Shown piece by piece: positions 19,497-31,207 of a stretch of DNA of 64,000 nucleotides. This DNA is from Shinisaurus crocodilurus (taxonomy: Eukaryota; Chordata; Lepidosauria; Squamata; Shinisauridae): positions 11,152,857 through 11,216,856 of the forward strand of contig CM037878.1 in assembly GCA_021292165.1 (NCBI GenBank). The letters run 5' to 3'. The notes beneath the pieces are model-generated. The model saw nothing but the letters and a program-made list of their open reading frames with translations, did not search any database and had not been told where the DNA came from. Every line of letters starts with the position of its first letter. The first letter of the stretch is position 1. The position numbers were made by a program, and so were the translations under genes.

Positions 19497-20075
19497 TTGC
19501 CTGGCCAGGTGAAGTTCATTCTAATTGGCTGGAGGCAGGAAAGCTACAGAAAGGGGGACGGGGGAAGAGCTATTTCCCAACGCGTGGGTTTTTGTCTTTG
19601 TGTCTTTGTCTTTGGTCATCGCATGGCTGCCCGGCTGTTGGAGCAATGGCGGCGCGCCAAGGAGAGGCCCAAGCCTTCGGGGGCCCCCCCTCAGGATCCA
19701 ACCCCAGGTAGCTCCTGGTGAAATTAGCTGAATAAGGGGGCTCTGGTAAAGGCAAGCTTTGATGGGAGGCTACCCACCTCGGACCTGTGGGTAGATGTGG
19801 TAAATCTCCATCGGGCAGCAAGGCTGTGCTGGATCTAACCCTGGAAGAGGACTGACCCTCAGGTAACAGAGGAGTGTGCCTGAGAGATATTAAGAATCAG
19901 GTTTTGTTATTTTGCAGCTTTACTGTGTACCAAAGTGTCTCTCTCTATTTTGTGTGCTTCCCTCATTTCCCACCTTTTGTTGTAAAATGCTACCAGAATA
20001 AATAACTTGTTTTGGTTTTACCCCACATGGGTTTTGTAGTTGCTCTGTGGCTTCAGTATCTAAATCCAGGTTACA
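19497..20075 (+). mobile_element. LTR-like block, copy 2
   Basis: It shares gtgaagttcattctaattgg, gaaagctacagaaag, tgtaccaaagtgtctctc, an aataaataacttg signal and ggttttaccccacatg with 11036-11425. It is longer in the middle than copy 1. The ends and TSD were not determined. Confidence 0.5.
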
Positions 20076-20966
20076 GAATTAAAGGCGAGTCCCTGAACAG
20101 AGATTCAAGTAGGATTGCAGACAGCTGAGGCTGGCAATCTGGTATCTTGAGATCTCAGGGGGTCTTGGTTCCTTTGGGGTAGGAAAGGGTGGGGGTGTGG
20201 CGGGTCAGCCAGCCCCCCCTTCCTCCACATGGTGGCAAGCGCTGGGATTCGAAGCTGAACCACAGAGTGTGTGCATGTGGGCAAATTGGGAAGCAGGAGA
20301 GACGTTGATACATGAGTAGAGGGTTTGTTATTTTTTAGAGATTTAAGTGTGAGTAAAAGTGGAATCGCTGTATAAATAACCATGTTGGGTTCACATTCAG
20401 TTTCCTAATACTTTTTACTATAGGAGTTTGACTTTAAAAATAAAATGGTATCTTTAAAAAATGGTACTAAAGGGTAAATTTCTGCATGCAGAGCGGTGGC
20501 AAGAAACATGCCAGTATTCCCCCCCCCCCCCCATTACCATTCTGCAGATTAGGAGAAAGAAGTGGTAAAGCCAGACACACGGGAGATTGTCATGCAGTTC
20601 TAATCAAAATATAATTTTGATAACCACTTGAGGCGGTTCCCAGAATTCACACAAAGTAAAACAGGCTCGTGGAAGAGACCATCATGACACGTAAACAATA
20701 ATTTGAAGTTAAACCCAGCAATCACTCAGAGCTGTTGCCACTGCCAGACTAGTTTCCCCAAATAGAGCACAGGTAAAGTGCAGTAATTAGAACTTGAAGC
20801 ATTAAGACAGAATAATTGCCCAAACTTCATCCTGTGGGTAGCTAAGAACATAACCTCATGACATTAACACAGACCAATCGTTCATTTATCCTCCTAGCAC
20901 TGTTTTGCCCTCTATGTGGGATCTTGACATAATTCTATATCAAATAACATCACTCCCTCTAATTAA

Positions 20967-21082
20967 CAGTGTTCTGCAACCTTGGGCCCCCAGATGTTTT
21001 TGGCCTTCAACTCCCAGCATGCCCCAGCCAGCTACGAGTTGTAGGCCAAAAACATCTGGGGACCCAAGGTTGCAGAACACTG
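20967..21082. mobile_element. Family-A foldback hAT MITE
   Basis: 116 bp with ends CAGTGTTCTGCAACC and GGTTGCAGAACACTG. Both arms carry the same compensating change (CTGCAACC against GGTTGCAG). Flanks CTCTAATT (two bases further out on the left) and CTCTAATA. Confidence 0.82.
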
Positions 21083-21224
21083 CTCTAATAGTTAACTCGG
21101 GTGCTGAGTGCCAACAGGATTAGAGGCAAAACAGAGCCACTGAGAAACAAGAGGTACCAGCATGTTCAGAAGAAGTGTGCAAGGTTTACAGAAGTACAGA
21201 AACCCTGTTCAAAATAATCTAAGG

Positions 21225-21595
21225 CAGGGGGAGGCGACATGCACCCCACAGGTTACACGCGGCCCACCCTGGCCTCTAGTTTGGCCTATGCCACCCCGGC
21301 CGCCAAAATTCGGCGATGGCAAAAATAAAGAAGTGGTTTTTGCGGCCAAATTTCCAGCAGCAAAACACGACGGAGGCGTCGAAGGGACAAATGTAGCTTG
21401 TTTTGAAGCTACGTTTGTCCCCTTTAAGCCTCCGTTGCAGTTGGTCACCAGAATTCTGCAGCAAACCATGGATTTTTTTTGCCGCAGTGCCACAGCAGCA
21501 GTGTGAGAAGTGCAGCCCATGGGCAGGTCTGGTGTGTGTGTGTGTGTGTGTGTGTGGAAAGTGGCCCCCAGACACTCCAAGGTTGCCTACCCCTG
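21225..21595. mobile_element. hAT element (371 bp)
   Basis: It starts CAGGGGGAGGCGACATG and ends GGTTGCCTACCCCTG, with TSDs ATCTAAGG (21217-21224) and ATCTAAGT (21596-21603). It contains a (TG)n run at 21532-21556. No transposase frame was found. Confidence 0.85.
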
Positions 21596-22004
21596 ATCTA
21601 AGTGGACAACTATCCCCCCAAAACAGCCCAGGTAGCCACAGAAAGTTGAGCGTCAACTGGTCAAGCAAAACAGAAAATGGGGGGCATGGGAATAGAATGG
21701 CCTACTGGAGGAGGTCACGGCTGGCTGGAACCTTGAACTGAGCACTCCTATTAGGAAGGGAGAATACATTGCAACATTTATTCATTTACCGTACTTATTT
21801 ATACATTCAAAGCACTTTTTACACCACTGTTCAGATGAAAAATCTCTCACAGCAGGCTTAGATACAATCGATAAAACAAGACAATTCCTGCCCGTAGGCT
21901 TTTTCGATCTAAAAGACATAACACAAAAAAGATGCCTTGAAAGGCAAAAAGCTGGCACATGGCCTGAGGGTCTAGATCGGAGAATGGCCCGGAAGTAAAG
22001 GGGC

Positions 22005-22204
22005 GGAGCCGGGTTCTAGTCCCCCGCTCAGCCATGAAACTCACTGGGTGACTTTGGGCCAGTCACTGACTCTCAGCCTAACCTACCTCACAGGATTGTT
22101 GTGAGGATAAAATGGAGGAGGAAGAGGAGGATTATGTAAGCCGCCTTGGGTTCCTTGCAGGAAAAAAGGCGGGGTATAAATATAATAAATAAATAAATAA
22201 ATAA
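22005..22204 (+). mobile_element. tRNA-headed SINE S1, 5' truncated
   Basis: It begins near the B box (gggttctagtcc) and continues with the S1 body to an (aaat)n tail. The A box is missing. Confidence 0.8.
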
Positions 22205-22859
22205 GGGGTGGAGCGAGCTAGAGATGTGAAGGTCCAGAAAAATGACGGATAGCTCTTTGCTTCTGCTTCTGCTCCTGATAACCGCATCTGATTGGAACCC
22301 ACCGCCACAATTATACAGCCTGGCCCCAATCCAAAGAAAGATTGTTGTGCTTAAGTTGGCTGTGACAAACCCATCTCATTGATCTCAGTGAGACTTATGT
22401 ATGACTCACTTTCTCTGGACTGGAGCCTTTTGGCTGATATTTGGTCGGTCGGCTCCCTGACTAGCTGTTAAATGTATTTGCCACCTTTCCACACGCCGGG
22501 GCCCTCTCATAAAGACAGTAAGGCAATGTGAAGCACCATAAAACTTCTCTGAGCTATTGCAACAGTCCTCCGGGACTCAAGTCACCCTCCTCCTCTGGCT
22601 GAAAACAGCTATAAAACTGAGAGCCCGCTTGCCTATATAGCTGTGCTTCTGCTCAGCTGGCGGGGGTCAGGAAACATCCAATAAATATTATAGAACAAGC
22701 TCAGCAGCAACACCCAACAACAGCAGCAGAAAATAGTTGGACCCCTCAAAGGCTTTGTGGAATAATACCCAGTAAGGGAGCAACACCCTGAAGTCAACAA
22801 GATAAAATCTGATTTCTGCGAGTCTCCCAATGTTTTATTTTAAAAACATGTTTATTTCC

Positions 22860-23700
22860 AACACATTTCACTCACAACTTATCATTACTCAGTTTTCTGT
22901 CACATGTGGGAAATTGTGATGGCTTTGGCTATACTGTATACTTTAACTGATGGAAGTTTTCTAAACACCCCTTCAAAGAATGTTTAGCTATATACAGAAT
23001 AAGTTCTTGTCACTCTCAAGATACCAAGCAGAAACCAGCCTGAGGAGAACAGCAAAGGTATTAATTAGAGCCACCAGCTGGTTAAAGGCATTTCGGTCAA
23101 TTAATGGTATGAGTTTCAGGGCGCAACCCCTGTTGGTGCTGTTGCATAAATATGCTCTGAGAATTGTTTGGGGATATGGGCCCTTGGCAGGTACCCAATC
23201 ATGCCTACTCATGATGCCAGCCCTGAGTGCAAACATTCTAGTAGTAGTAAGCGATCACTTGTGACCTAGTAAGATTGTCTTCCAGGATAAAATTACAAAA
23301 AGAAAATTATATAAAGAGGAAATTGTAAAATATTGTGTAGACTCTGGCGATGGGTCCATAAGTGACTGTGGAGGCCAATTCTAGATCCACACAGCTTCCC
23401 ACAGTGAGGACACAGGTTACCAGATGGAAGACGGTCCTGTAAAGGATTCGTTTGACGTGCTTTTCGCTTAGCACGTTTCTCCCTTTCACCTTGCACTGAG
23501 TGCAAACATTCTAGGAGCAGCACTAAAAGGTTTAGTTTCCTTCGGCTGAACGGAGTCCTGGAGACTGAAGGTGTCTTTATAATATTTGCATATACAGAAG
23601 TAGAGACAAAAAGGCACTCCTACAAGGCAGCAGATTGGCTGTCCTGCATTGGATCCCTGGGAAGAGACCCTGTACCCCAAGATGTTTTACCAGCCAACTC
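22860..23700 (-). mobile_element. LINE C-terminal remnant with zinc-knuckle motif
   Basis: Minus-strand reading at 23293-23523 gives CPHCGKLCGSRIGLHSHLWT H, the CxxC...SRIGLxSHxxxH motif typical at the end of many non-LTR retrotransposon ORF2 proteins. No host zinc-finger array is present. Stops break the flanking frames; the outer limits are uncertain. Confidence 0.5.
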
Positions 23701-23834
23701 ACCACCCTTTCTTGCTGCCTTTGCTTCTGTTTCTTCACGACTTCCAGCTCATCTTTTGCATGCACAGTCTAACTTCACCATCATGCATGCATTAGTTACA
23801 TGGAGATTGTAATACATGGGAATGCCCCTGAAGT

Positions 23835-23970
23835 ACGTTCAGAATCTTCTGCTAGTGCAGAATGCTGCTGCTAGGACTTTGACAGGTGCCATGTTTTGGG
23901 ATCATAAAACCTCTCGGCTCTACTAACTACCTTTAGTTGCCAATCTGTTTCCAGATATATCTCAGGGTGG
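23835..23970 (+). mobile_element. L2-like LINE ORF2 fragment
   Basis: It translates with repair to LLVQNAAARTLTG..FWDHKT, then LPICFQIYLRVG, a familiar L2 C-terminal block. It is short and truncated. Confidence 0.55.
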
Positions 23971-24084
23971 GCTGGTGATCAGTAGATCGCCCTTAAAACT
24001 GTAAACTTGAGTTGAAGATACCTAAAGGATCACCTCCTCCATTTGAGTCTGCCTGCCCGTGGAGATCATCTGGTGAGGTCCTGT

Positions 24085-24152
24085 TCATAGATTTCATAGA
24101 TTTCATAGATCATAGAGTTGGAAGGAGCCTACAAGGCTATCAAGTCCATGAG
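24085..24152 (-). mobile_element. Tail fragment of the 5S/CR1 SINE
   Basis: The tail only: repeated catagattt units, then tcatagagttggaaggagcc and tacaaggc on the plus strand. No 5S part remains. Confidence 0.7.
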
Positions 24153-24371
24153 GTACAGTTGGCAGGATGTGTGAGATGGACTTTTCCGTTCTGGAATCCC
24201 TTCTGCCACGAAAGGTCAGATTGTCTCTTCTTCTGCCAGTGTTCCATCACCTGTTTTCTTTTCCACCAGTCTTTCAAATTGTCTCTTGTCCTGTATAGAC
24301 TTGTTTCATTTACGTAGTTCTGGCCTTCGTGGGAGTGGTATACAGGTTTTAAAAAACTTTTTTCTGCTGCT

Positions 24372-24372
<1 letters not shown>

Positions 24373-24410
<38 letters not shown>
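24373..24410 (+). repeat. (CT)n microsatellite
   Basis: A continuous ct run. The antisense translation gives the meaningless Glu-Arg repeat frame. Confidence 0.95.
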
Positions 24411-24412
<2 letters not shown>

Positions 24413-24431
24413 AGTGATTGCTTTTATTTGG

Positions 24432-25466
24432 TGTGGAGAAAGCCAACCTAAGCCCCCTGCCTGACACACACACACACTCACCAAGGAGGGGGAAAGGAGA
24501 CCCGGGGGGGGAGACAGCCAGTCTCCACAGATGCCAAAGGGGACAAACAACATCTGCATAGAATCACCCCAGGGGGGAAGGCAGGAAGCATCCCCAGGTT
24601 TGTCAATGCTCTCGCATATCAGCCCCATCTACATAAGACTTGAATACCTCTCCAGAGCAGACACTTCGGCACCCCTAAGGAATGGCCACTCAACACCATA
24701 GGATGGGACCATTAAGCAAGTGGCTTCAAAGGGACCCCACCCCACGGGGGGAGGGCGTCACCCCACCTGACCCAAAAGGCCGCCCCTCAGGGAGGGTGTC
24801 AACCCATCTGATTGCGGAGGGAGGGGCTACCTGAAACACCAAGGTATAAAACACCCTGCGCAAGGGAACCTGAGCAGCACTCTTGCCATGCCTGGGGTAA
24901 GGGAACGAAGGATCGGCAACCCCGGGTAGCAGCACCCGGCGCGCTCCAGCTAGCTGAAATCAGTGGCCGCTTGGGTTGACCGGACCCCCGGGAAACCAAG
25001 CTGGAATCACTGGCCGCTTGGGTTGACCGGACCCCCGGGAAACCAAGCTGAAATCACTCACAAGCCGCTTGGGTAGACCGGGCCTCCGCCGGGAACCCAG
25101 CTAGCCGCTTGGGTAGACCGGGCCTCCGCCGGGAACCCAGCTAGCAGCGTGCGGTTGACCGGGCCTCTGCCGAGACCCGAGCTGAACTAACTAGCTGAGA
25201 GCCCTGAAATCACGGTGTCCTCAAGACTTCTTGCTTGCTACTTTGTACCGTACTGATAAGCTGTATTGCTGGCGTGTGTCTGGGTTTGTGAAGGTAATGT
25301 TGTAAATAAACTTGTTTTCTAAAAGATACTTCTGTGGCTATAAGTTATCCCTTTGTTCTGGGCTAAGGGTGATAGTCGCTGGGGACCTCGGAGAAGGCCC
25401 GCCCCAGGACTCTCTACCCCCTTAGCATTGAACCCACGCAGAAGACCAGGTTGTCGGTCTTCCACT
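24432..25466 (+). mobile_element. Solo LTR (1035 bp) with 5-bp TSD and internal tandem repeats
   Basis: It begins TGTGGAGAAAGCC and ends GGTCTTCCACT, flanked by TTTGG (24427-24431 and 25467-25471). It has a TATA box (ggtataaaacacc near 24843), GC-rich tandem units (two of gccgcttgggtagaccgggc type, two of the gggttgaccggacc type) and aaataaacttg (about 25306). It is a long terminal repeat of an endogenous retrovirus-like element; no internal genes accompany it. Confidence 0.8.
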
Positions 25467-25891
25467 TTTGGATATTGACTTTATGCTGTTTTTATATTTT
25501 GCTTTGGTTGGCTGCTTTGACCATTTCATTTCTGGGAAGGGGATCATCCCGAAATGAATAATTACGTAAATCTGCCAAGCATTCACCCCATTCCCCACCC
25601 CTGCTCATGGATGCCCATTCAGGGGGCCACCTGCAGTCATTTAAAAAACATTAACATGCTTTTATTGTGTCTTGGACAACCCCAAAGTGATAGACCCATT
25701 CCCAATAATCAGAAAGCGGACTCACAACACTGTCTGGGAAAGAGGGGAGATAATGGTGGGGAAGCAATATTTTTAGGGGCAGCTTGTCTGCCAGATTACT
25801 GATCTGAACCCCACGATAAGTGTCTGAGGGACACTTCCCAATACCAGAGTTCACTTCCCAATACCAGAGCCACCTTTAAAATGTCACAGTA

Positions 25892-26150
25892 GAAGAGCCA
25901 GTGTGGCGTAGTGGCGAGAGTGTTGGACTGGGACTCGGGAGATCCGGGTTCTAGTCCCCGCTCAGCTATGAAACTCACTGGGTGACTTTGGGCCAGTCAC
26001 TGACTCTCAGCCTAACCTACCTCACAGGGTTGTTGTGAGGATAAAATGGAGCGGAGGAGGAGGAGGAGGATTATGTAAGCCGCCTTGGGTTCCTTGCGGG
26101 GGGGGGGAAGGTGGGGTATAAATATAATAAATAAAATAAAATAAATAATA
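25892..26150 (+). mobile_element. tRNA-headed SINE S1
   Basis: Full A box (TGGCGTAGTGG), B box (GGTTCTAGTCC), body and (aaat/aaaat) tail. Same family as 5053-5300. Confidence 0.88.
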
Positions 26151-26663
26151 CAAGGAATTGCCTACAGCTTTAGCATGATAAGGATCTGCAGAGAGCAGGA
26201 TCCCTGGCCCTGGGGCCATCAATCACTACCACAACCTCCAAAAGTAAAGATGTATATGATTAAAGCATTCCAAAACCTACATATTGGAGCTTCTGGATCC
26301 CTTCCAAAAGATAAAATTGACCCTTCCTTGGCTGCCAACTTTTACTTAATTGAAATATTGCATCAAAACATAACAATGGAAAATAAGAGCTACATCATTC
26401 ATCCATAAACTCGGAGCCTATGCCAAAGGAAGGCAGCGTTTATTGGAGAATCCCTAGCCACGCAACTTTTTCTAACAACGTGATCCCTGTGAGAGGTCTG
26501 CGTTGCAAATGCTGCAGATGAGTGGAATTGACATCAAGATCTCCTGCAAATGGGAGCTCTTTAAAGGCAGGTTCTGGCATAGGGGAGTGGCATTTAGACC
26601 GTGATCTTATAGGGCCCCGAGACAGCATCTAGTGGGCCATAGGATAATTCAGAGTCCCAGTTC

Positions 26664-27649
26664 CAGGGATGTTGAAGAGTCCTTGGTCTCGAGTCACGAG
26701 TCTTTGGACCCGAGTCTCGAGTCCGAGTCCTTGGTCCAAAATGGTGACTCCTGAGTCCCGAGTCCCGAGTCACTCCCAAAGCTGACTCCACGAGTCCCTA
26801 TTAAAATCAATGGGGTTTTTTCCCAACAAAATAAGGCTACTTCAGATGTGTGGTTTAAATAAATTCTAGGCACAAGTGTGCCTTTTTATTTCAAAACTCT
26901 GCAACTGATTTTGGCAAGAACAGACCAGGCAGAAAAACCCATAATAACCAGGCAGGCAGAGGAGGCAGGGAACCCCAAAGCAGGCAGGCAGAGGCCTTTG
27001 TCTTGGACAATTCAACTGTTGAACTGGTCATGAAGAGACCAGGCAGGCAGAGGAGGCTGGGAACCCCAGACAGGCAGGCAGAGGCAGCCAAACCCAAAAT
27101 GTCTGAACGGTTGCATTTTAGAAAAATGATTTTAAAAAATAAACTTGCTGTACTTCCTAAAACTTATCCATGTTGCATTTGAGGAACATGATTTTTCTAA
27201 ATGTTTGGCCCCTATTCTGGAACGGTGAGATCTCATCACAATTCCACCTTCACTGAACACCCGCTCCACTGGTGATGAACTTGCTGGAACCAGAAACACA
27301 CTCAGAGCAGCCACACAGAGTAATCTCAGGTCCTTCTTCTGCCTCTCCCAAGTACGCAACACATCAATCAAATAAATCTTGACTACACTGTTGGGGCTGC
27401 ACTCCTGGTAGCCGTCCATAGTGGCCGAGCAGCGGCGCACCTCGCTTCCATGCGCTCTTCGCCGGCAACCACGCTCCTCTCCACTCCTTCTGGCACAGCC
27501 CAGGGATGTTGAAGAGTCCTTGGTCTCGAGTACCCGAGTCGAGTCTCGAGTCCCATTGAAAAATATTGGGACTCGAGTCCGAGTCGAGTCAGAGGGGGGA
27601 CTCAGTCCGACTCACGAGTCGAGTCCTCGAGTCCGAGTCCCCATCCCTG
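26664..27649. mobile_element. hAT element with transposase C-terminus (family D, 986 bp)
   Basis: It starts CAGGGATGTTGAAGAG and ends CCATCCCTG, with perfect TSD CCCAGTTC at 26656-26663 and 27650-27657. Both sub-terminal regions are dense in gagtc/gactc repeats. It keeps a transposase remnant on the minus strand (27132-27440). A second left-end-like block at 27503 lies directly after the remnant, so the 5' transposase part was probably lost by deletion. Confidence 0.88.
27132..27440 (-). pseudogene. hAT transposase C-terminal (dimerisation) domain remnant
   Basis: The frame encodes about 100 residues with VPASSSPVERVFSEGGIVMR followed by SRIGAKHLEK, the conserved end of the hAT dimerisation domain in ZBED-type transposases. 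The DDE/RNase-H catalytic core and BED finger are absent, so it cannot be active. It lies inside the element with intact ends at 26664-27649. Confidence 0.8.
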
Positions 27650-27908
27650 CCCAGTTCCAAGGTGAGAGACGGAGCTCTGACCATGGATCTGGGGATCCAC
27701 ACTCCAATCCCCCTCTCCCCCTCGCAGCCGGAACAGAAAGAACCGCGCCAACTGCCTCTCCGAGGTCAGGAAATCCACCTTACAGAAGGGGGTAAAGGGG
27801 GCATTCTGGGGGTCAGACTCAGGGACGGGAGGAGACCAAGGCACTCCAGCCTCCTTCCCTCCCACTCTGAAGCTCCTCAGCTACACAGACCAAATCGGCC
27901 ATCTAGCT

Positions 27909-28043
27909 CAGTGTTCTCCAACCTTGGGTCCCCAGATGTTTTTGGCCTGCAACTCCCAGCATGCCCCAGCCAGCTACGCTGGCTGGGGCATGCTGGGAGC
28001 TGTAGGCCAAAAACATCTGGGGACCCAAGGTTGGAGAACACCG
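27909..28043. mobile_element. Family-A foldback hAT MITE, full length
   Basis: 135 bp; perfect TSD ATCTAGCT at 27901-27908 and 28044-28051. The right end reads CACCG where others have CACTG. Confidence 0.92.
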
Positions 28044-28255
28044 ATCTAGCTGAAAGGCAGAGCAGGAGGGCCGGGAGTCAGTCGGAAATGGCCTCTGCTG
28101 CGCCTCCTACTTTGCACCGGATGCTCGTAAGCCTCTGAGTTCATTTGACCCTGAGGTCATCCTGTTTGACCTTAGATCCGTTTTTAGAATGAAAGGAAGC
28201 CAACGAAAGAGAAAAATGGGCCAGTTTTTCAAAACAGGAAGAAGTCCCAACCTCA

Positions 28256-28427
28256 GAGATTTCATAGATCATAGAGCTGGGAGGGGGGGCCTACACGGCC
28301 ATCGTGTCCAACCCCCCGCTCAATGCAGGAAACCAGAGGATGGGGTCTCCCATCCAAGTAATCACCAGACCTGACCCTGCTTAGCTTTCCACGCTCAGAC
28401 AAGCTGAGCCAGCATGAGCCATAGGCC
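28256..28427 (-). mobile_element. 5S rRNA-derived SINE with CR1-like tail
   Basis: Minus-strand order as in 18627-18806: ggctcatgctggctcagctt, 5S-derived box, gggagaccccatcctctg, then the CR1-like tail. Near full length. Confidence 0.8.
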
Positions 28428-28539
28428 TCCACCATTCTTCTGTTCTACATAGCAAAGTCTGCCAGTTGGTAGTCAGGCATGTTGATCAATCTTTTCAGAT
28501 AAAAGAAAATGTCCTTGTTCACTCTGGCAGACACTGATT

Positions 28540-28680
28540 TTATTTATTTATTTGTTTATATACAGCATTTTTTCCCTGCTCTTCAGCCAGAAAAGGCTCC
28601 CAGAGTGGCTTACAAAGATTAATATCAGGCAGTCCCTGCCCTCAGGCTTACAATCTAAAAGACATGACACAAAAGGAAAG
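28540..28680. mobile_element. LINE 3' UTR-like fragment
   Basis: It has an (attt)n start, then cccagagtggcttacaaaga and cctcaggcttacaatctaaa agacatgacac. The second block recurs at 21880-21930 and 56140-56180. Confidence 0.5.
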
Positions 28681-28721
28681 AGGATTGGGAGGGAGGAGGG
28701 AAGAAGCAAAACTCAGGCACC

Positions 28722-28976
28722 TCTTCTTCTTCTTCTTCTTCTTCTCTTCTTCTCTTCTTCTCTTCGCTTTCTTCTTCTTCTTCTTCTCTTCTTCTCTCGT
28801 TTTCGTCTTCTTATTCTTCTTCTTCTCGTTCTCTTGTCTTTCTTCTTCTTCTTCTTCTTCTTTCTTCTTCTTCTTCTTCATTCTGCTCTTCTTCTTCTTT
28901 CTTCTCCTTCTCTCTTCTTCTTGTCTTCTTCTTCTTCTTCTTCTTCTTCCTTCTTCTTCTCTTCTTCTTCTTCTTC
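28722..28976 (+). repeat. (TTC)n polypyrimidine tract, about 255 bp
   Basis: Nearly pure ttc/ttct/tctt repeats with few interruptions. It produces long Leu/Phe/Ser and Glu/Arg/Lys frames that are not genes. Confidence 0.95.
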
Positions 28977-30597
28977 CCTGGCAGAGAAGGGCAAAACATG
29001 CTGTTTCTTTCTTTGGCTGATGTATGGGGTCATGGCTGGCCTGAGCAGCTGGAGTGTGAGGAGGAAGGGCTAGAATGCCACTTAGAAATTTATTCTGTAT
29101 CACCTCCAGATAGTCTGCTCTACCCAGCCCCCCCAAATGTCGGCACCATTCAGGATTGTGCTAAGATCTTCTGCTCAAATATTTTCAATGCTGGTACACT
29201 AACTGGCCTCCCTTGGTTTTGAAGAAGGTATAACAAGCTTTTGTCAGTCTAGAAGCAGCCAAAGTAATAGTCTGTTTATGTGCCTTCCAGGACAGATCCT
29301 CTGAGAAATGTTTATCCAATACTTGTAAGATGGGCACTGTGCAATACAATGTTTATCCAGGAACCATTTATATCTTCGGGGTCTTTGGGCAAGCACCATA
29401 ATTTTAGTTTTATCATAACTAATGTTAAGAAATTCAGTTCTACAATAAGTTCCCGGTTTTTTCAATGATCTACATATCCCTATTTGTGTAAGGGATAACA
29501 GGATCATATCATTTGCATATAAGAGGATAGAAGGCTTATGTTGTCCTATGGACAGACAGGGCAGGGGAGGGAGAATAGAGTTCATCCACGATATTATTAA
29601 TGTAGAAACTGAATTTAAAAGGTGCTAACAAACACCCCTGCCTTACCCCTCTGAGAGATGCAATCTTTTCTGTCAAAGTGCCCAAAGAGTCTGTGCATAC
29701 CTGCATACTTTTATGCATATACAGCTCTTGAATTAGAATGAGAAATCTCCTATCAGTATTTGTGGCCTGTAATTGATTCCATAGTCTGGTCCTCTTTGCC
29801 AAATCAAATGCTGCTGAAAGATCAACAAATGCGGCAACACAGAGATTTCATAGGCTGACTTCTGAATTAGATATTGCAAAATAAAACACTGATCTATAGC
29901 ACTGAATCCCTTCCTAAAACCAGCGTGTGCAGGATGGATTATCTGATGAGTCTCTGCCCAGTCTAATTATCTATTTAGTAAGTATATAGAATAAGGTTTA
30001 GAACTAATATCTAATAAGCTAATTGGTCTATAACTACTGGGGTTTGTTTTTTCACCTTTTTTGAAAATGGGGAACACAATACAGTACTGTACTGTTTTCC
30101 ATCCCTGAGGCATCCAACTTGACGAGTTAATTAAGGAGAACAGTCATGCTTGAATCAGTGCCTACCAATCTGAATTTGTGCTGAATAATTCTGGCAGCAA
30201 CATAACCTCGCCTGGGGCTTTACCACTAGTCAGCTGAGAAATCAGTCTTTTGATTTCTTCAGCTGTTACAGGAGCCCATTCTGGAGTATCTTCCAAAGAC
30301 TGTAATGTCTCTACACAAGATCTTTTTTCTTCTCACTCACCAAAAATGGCTTGTAAATGATCAACCCACACAGAGGGTGTAATCGTACTTCTCTGAGATC
30401 TGACAAAACCATCGCCCAAAACCAATGTTCTTTTTTCTGGAGACAAGCCAATCCCAGCTCTCATCATAGATACTTGGAATATGCAACATCTTTGTTTTTA
30501 GAAGGGTTTTAAAATATATATACAGATACTGTTTCTCAGCGATAGCCAAAACTGCTTGTTTGGTTTTGGAATATCTTGACTTTCTTTTGGACCTAAC

Positions 30598-31027
30598 CAG
30601 TGGTGGTGCTAGGTACTGAAAGATACAGGGCTCAGGCCCACAGGACAAAAAAATAATGCACACATTTCTATATGCTAATTTACATATGCCCTAAAGTCTG
30701 TAAAGGACCCTGTCTCCTAAGGACACCCCTATTTGTAAAAAGGGATGTATGGACAGGGGAGAGGAAGGCATTTGATTTCAGAAAAAAACCTCGGGCAGAA
30801 AGATTCAAGGGGTGGGTCGGCAGGAGGTGAAGCACATGTGGGCAAAAAGCCAGCTGATCCAGGGGGATCAGATGCCACAGAGATCCTCAGGGCCCCTGTA
30901 CTTTCTTTTCAGCAAGTCCTCCATGGACAGTAGGGTGGTGGGGCAGATGGCCTCCCAGAGATTCAGGGCTCCAAATGGAAGATTTGGGGCTCCAGTCCTA
31001 GTGGGTCACCCCCTAACACTGCCTCTG
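30598..31027. mobile_element. hAT element inside the LINE (430 bp)
   Basis: It starts CAGTGGTGGTGC and ends ACTGCCTCTG; perfect TSD GACCTAAC at 30590-30597 and 31028-31035. The LINE frame continues across it (ECRKAREEL then KRKSRYSK). Confidence 0.85.
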
Positions 31028-31207
31028 GACCTAACTAGTTCTTCCCTGGCTTTCCTGCACTCAGGATCAAAACAGGGGGCTTCAGAAATATAGCGGTTTC
31101 TAGGCTTGAAGGTTTTAATCAAATGAGGCTTCAAGATATTTATATTACTAACGTATGCATTTCTAATGTCTCCATTGTTATTTAAAAAGTTTGCTCTAAG
31201 ATGAATT

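Larger units (their letters stand above)
26595..28145. repeat. Unclassified repeat G, copy 2, split by two hAT insertions
   Basis: Pieces 26595-26663, 27650-27908 and 28044-28145 together match 15140-15600 in order. The hAT at 26664-27649 and the MITE at 27909-28043 interrupt it, each with a perfect TSD. Confidence 0.65.

Noticed and set aside
23293..23523. Zinc-finger host gene
   Set aside because: Only one CxxC...H...H unit with the SRIGL signature of LINE ORF2 ends is present.
24140..24628. 162-residue minus-strand frame with Glu-Arg repeats
   Set aside because: It is the antisense of (CT)n joined to the LTR start.
27421..28138. Plus-strand frames of 124 and 190 residues
   Set aside because: They run through the ends of hAT family D, repeat G and a family-A MITE; no conserved protein was seen.
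28552..29136. Long open frames rich in Leu/Phe/Ser or Glu/Arg/Lys
   Set aside because: They come from the (TTC)n tract and are open on both strands and in several phases.
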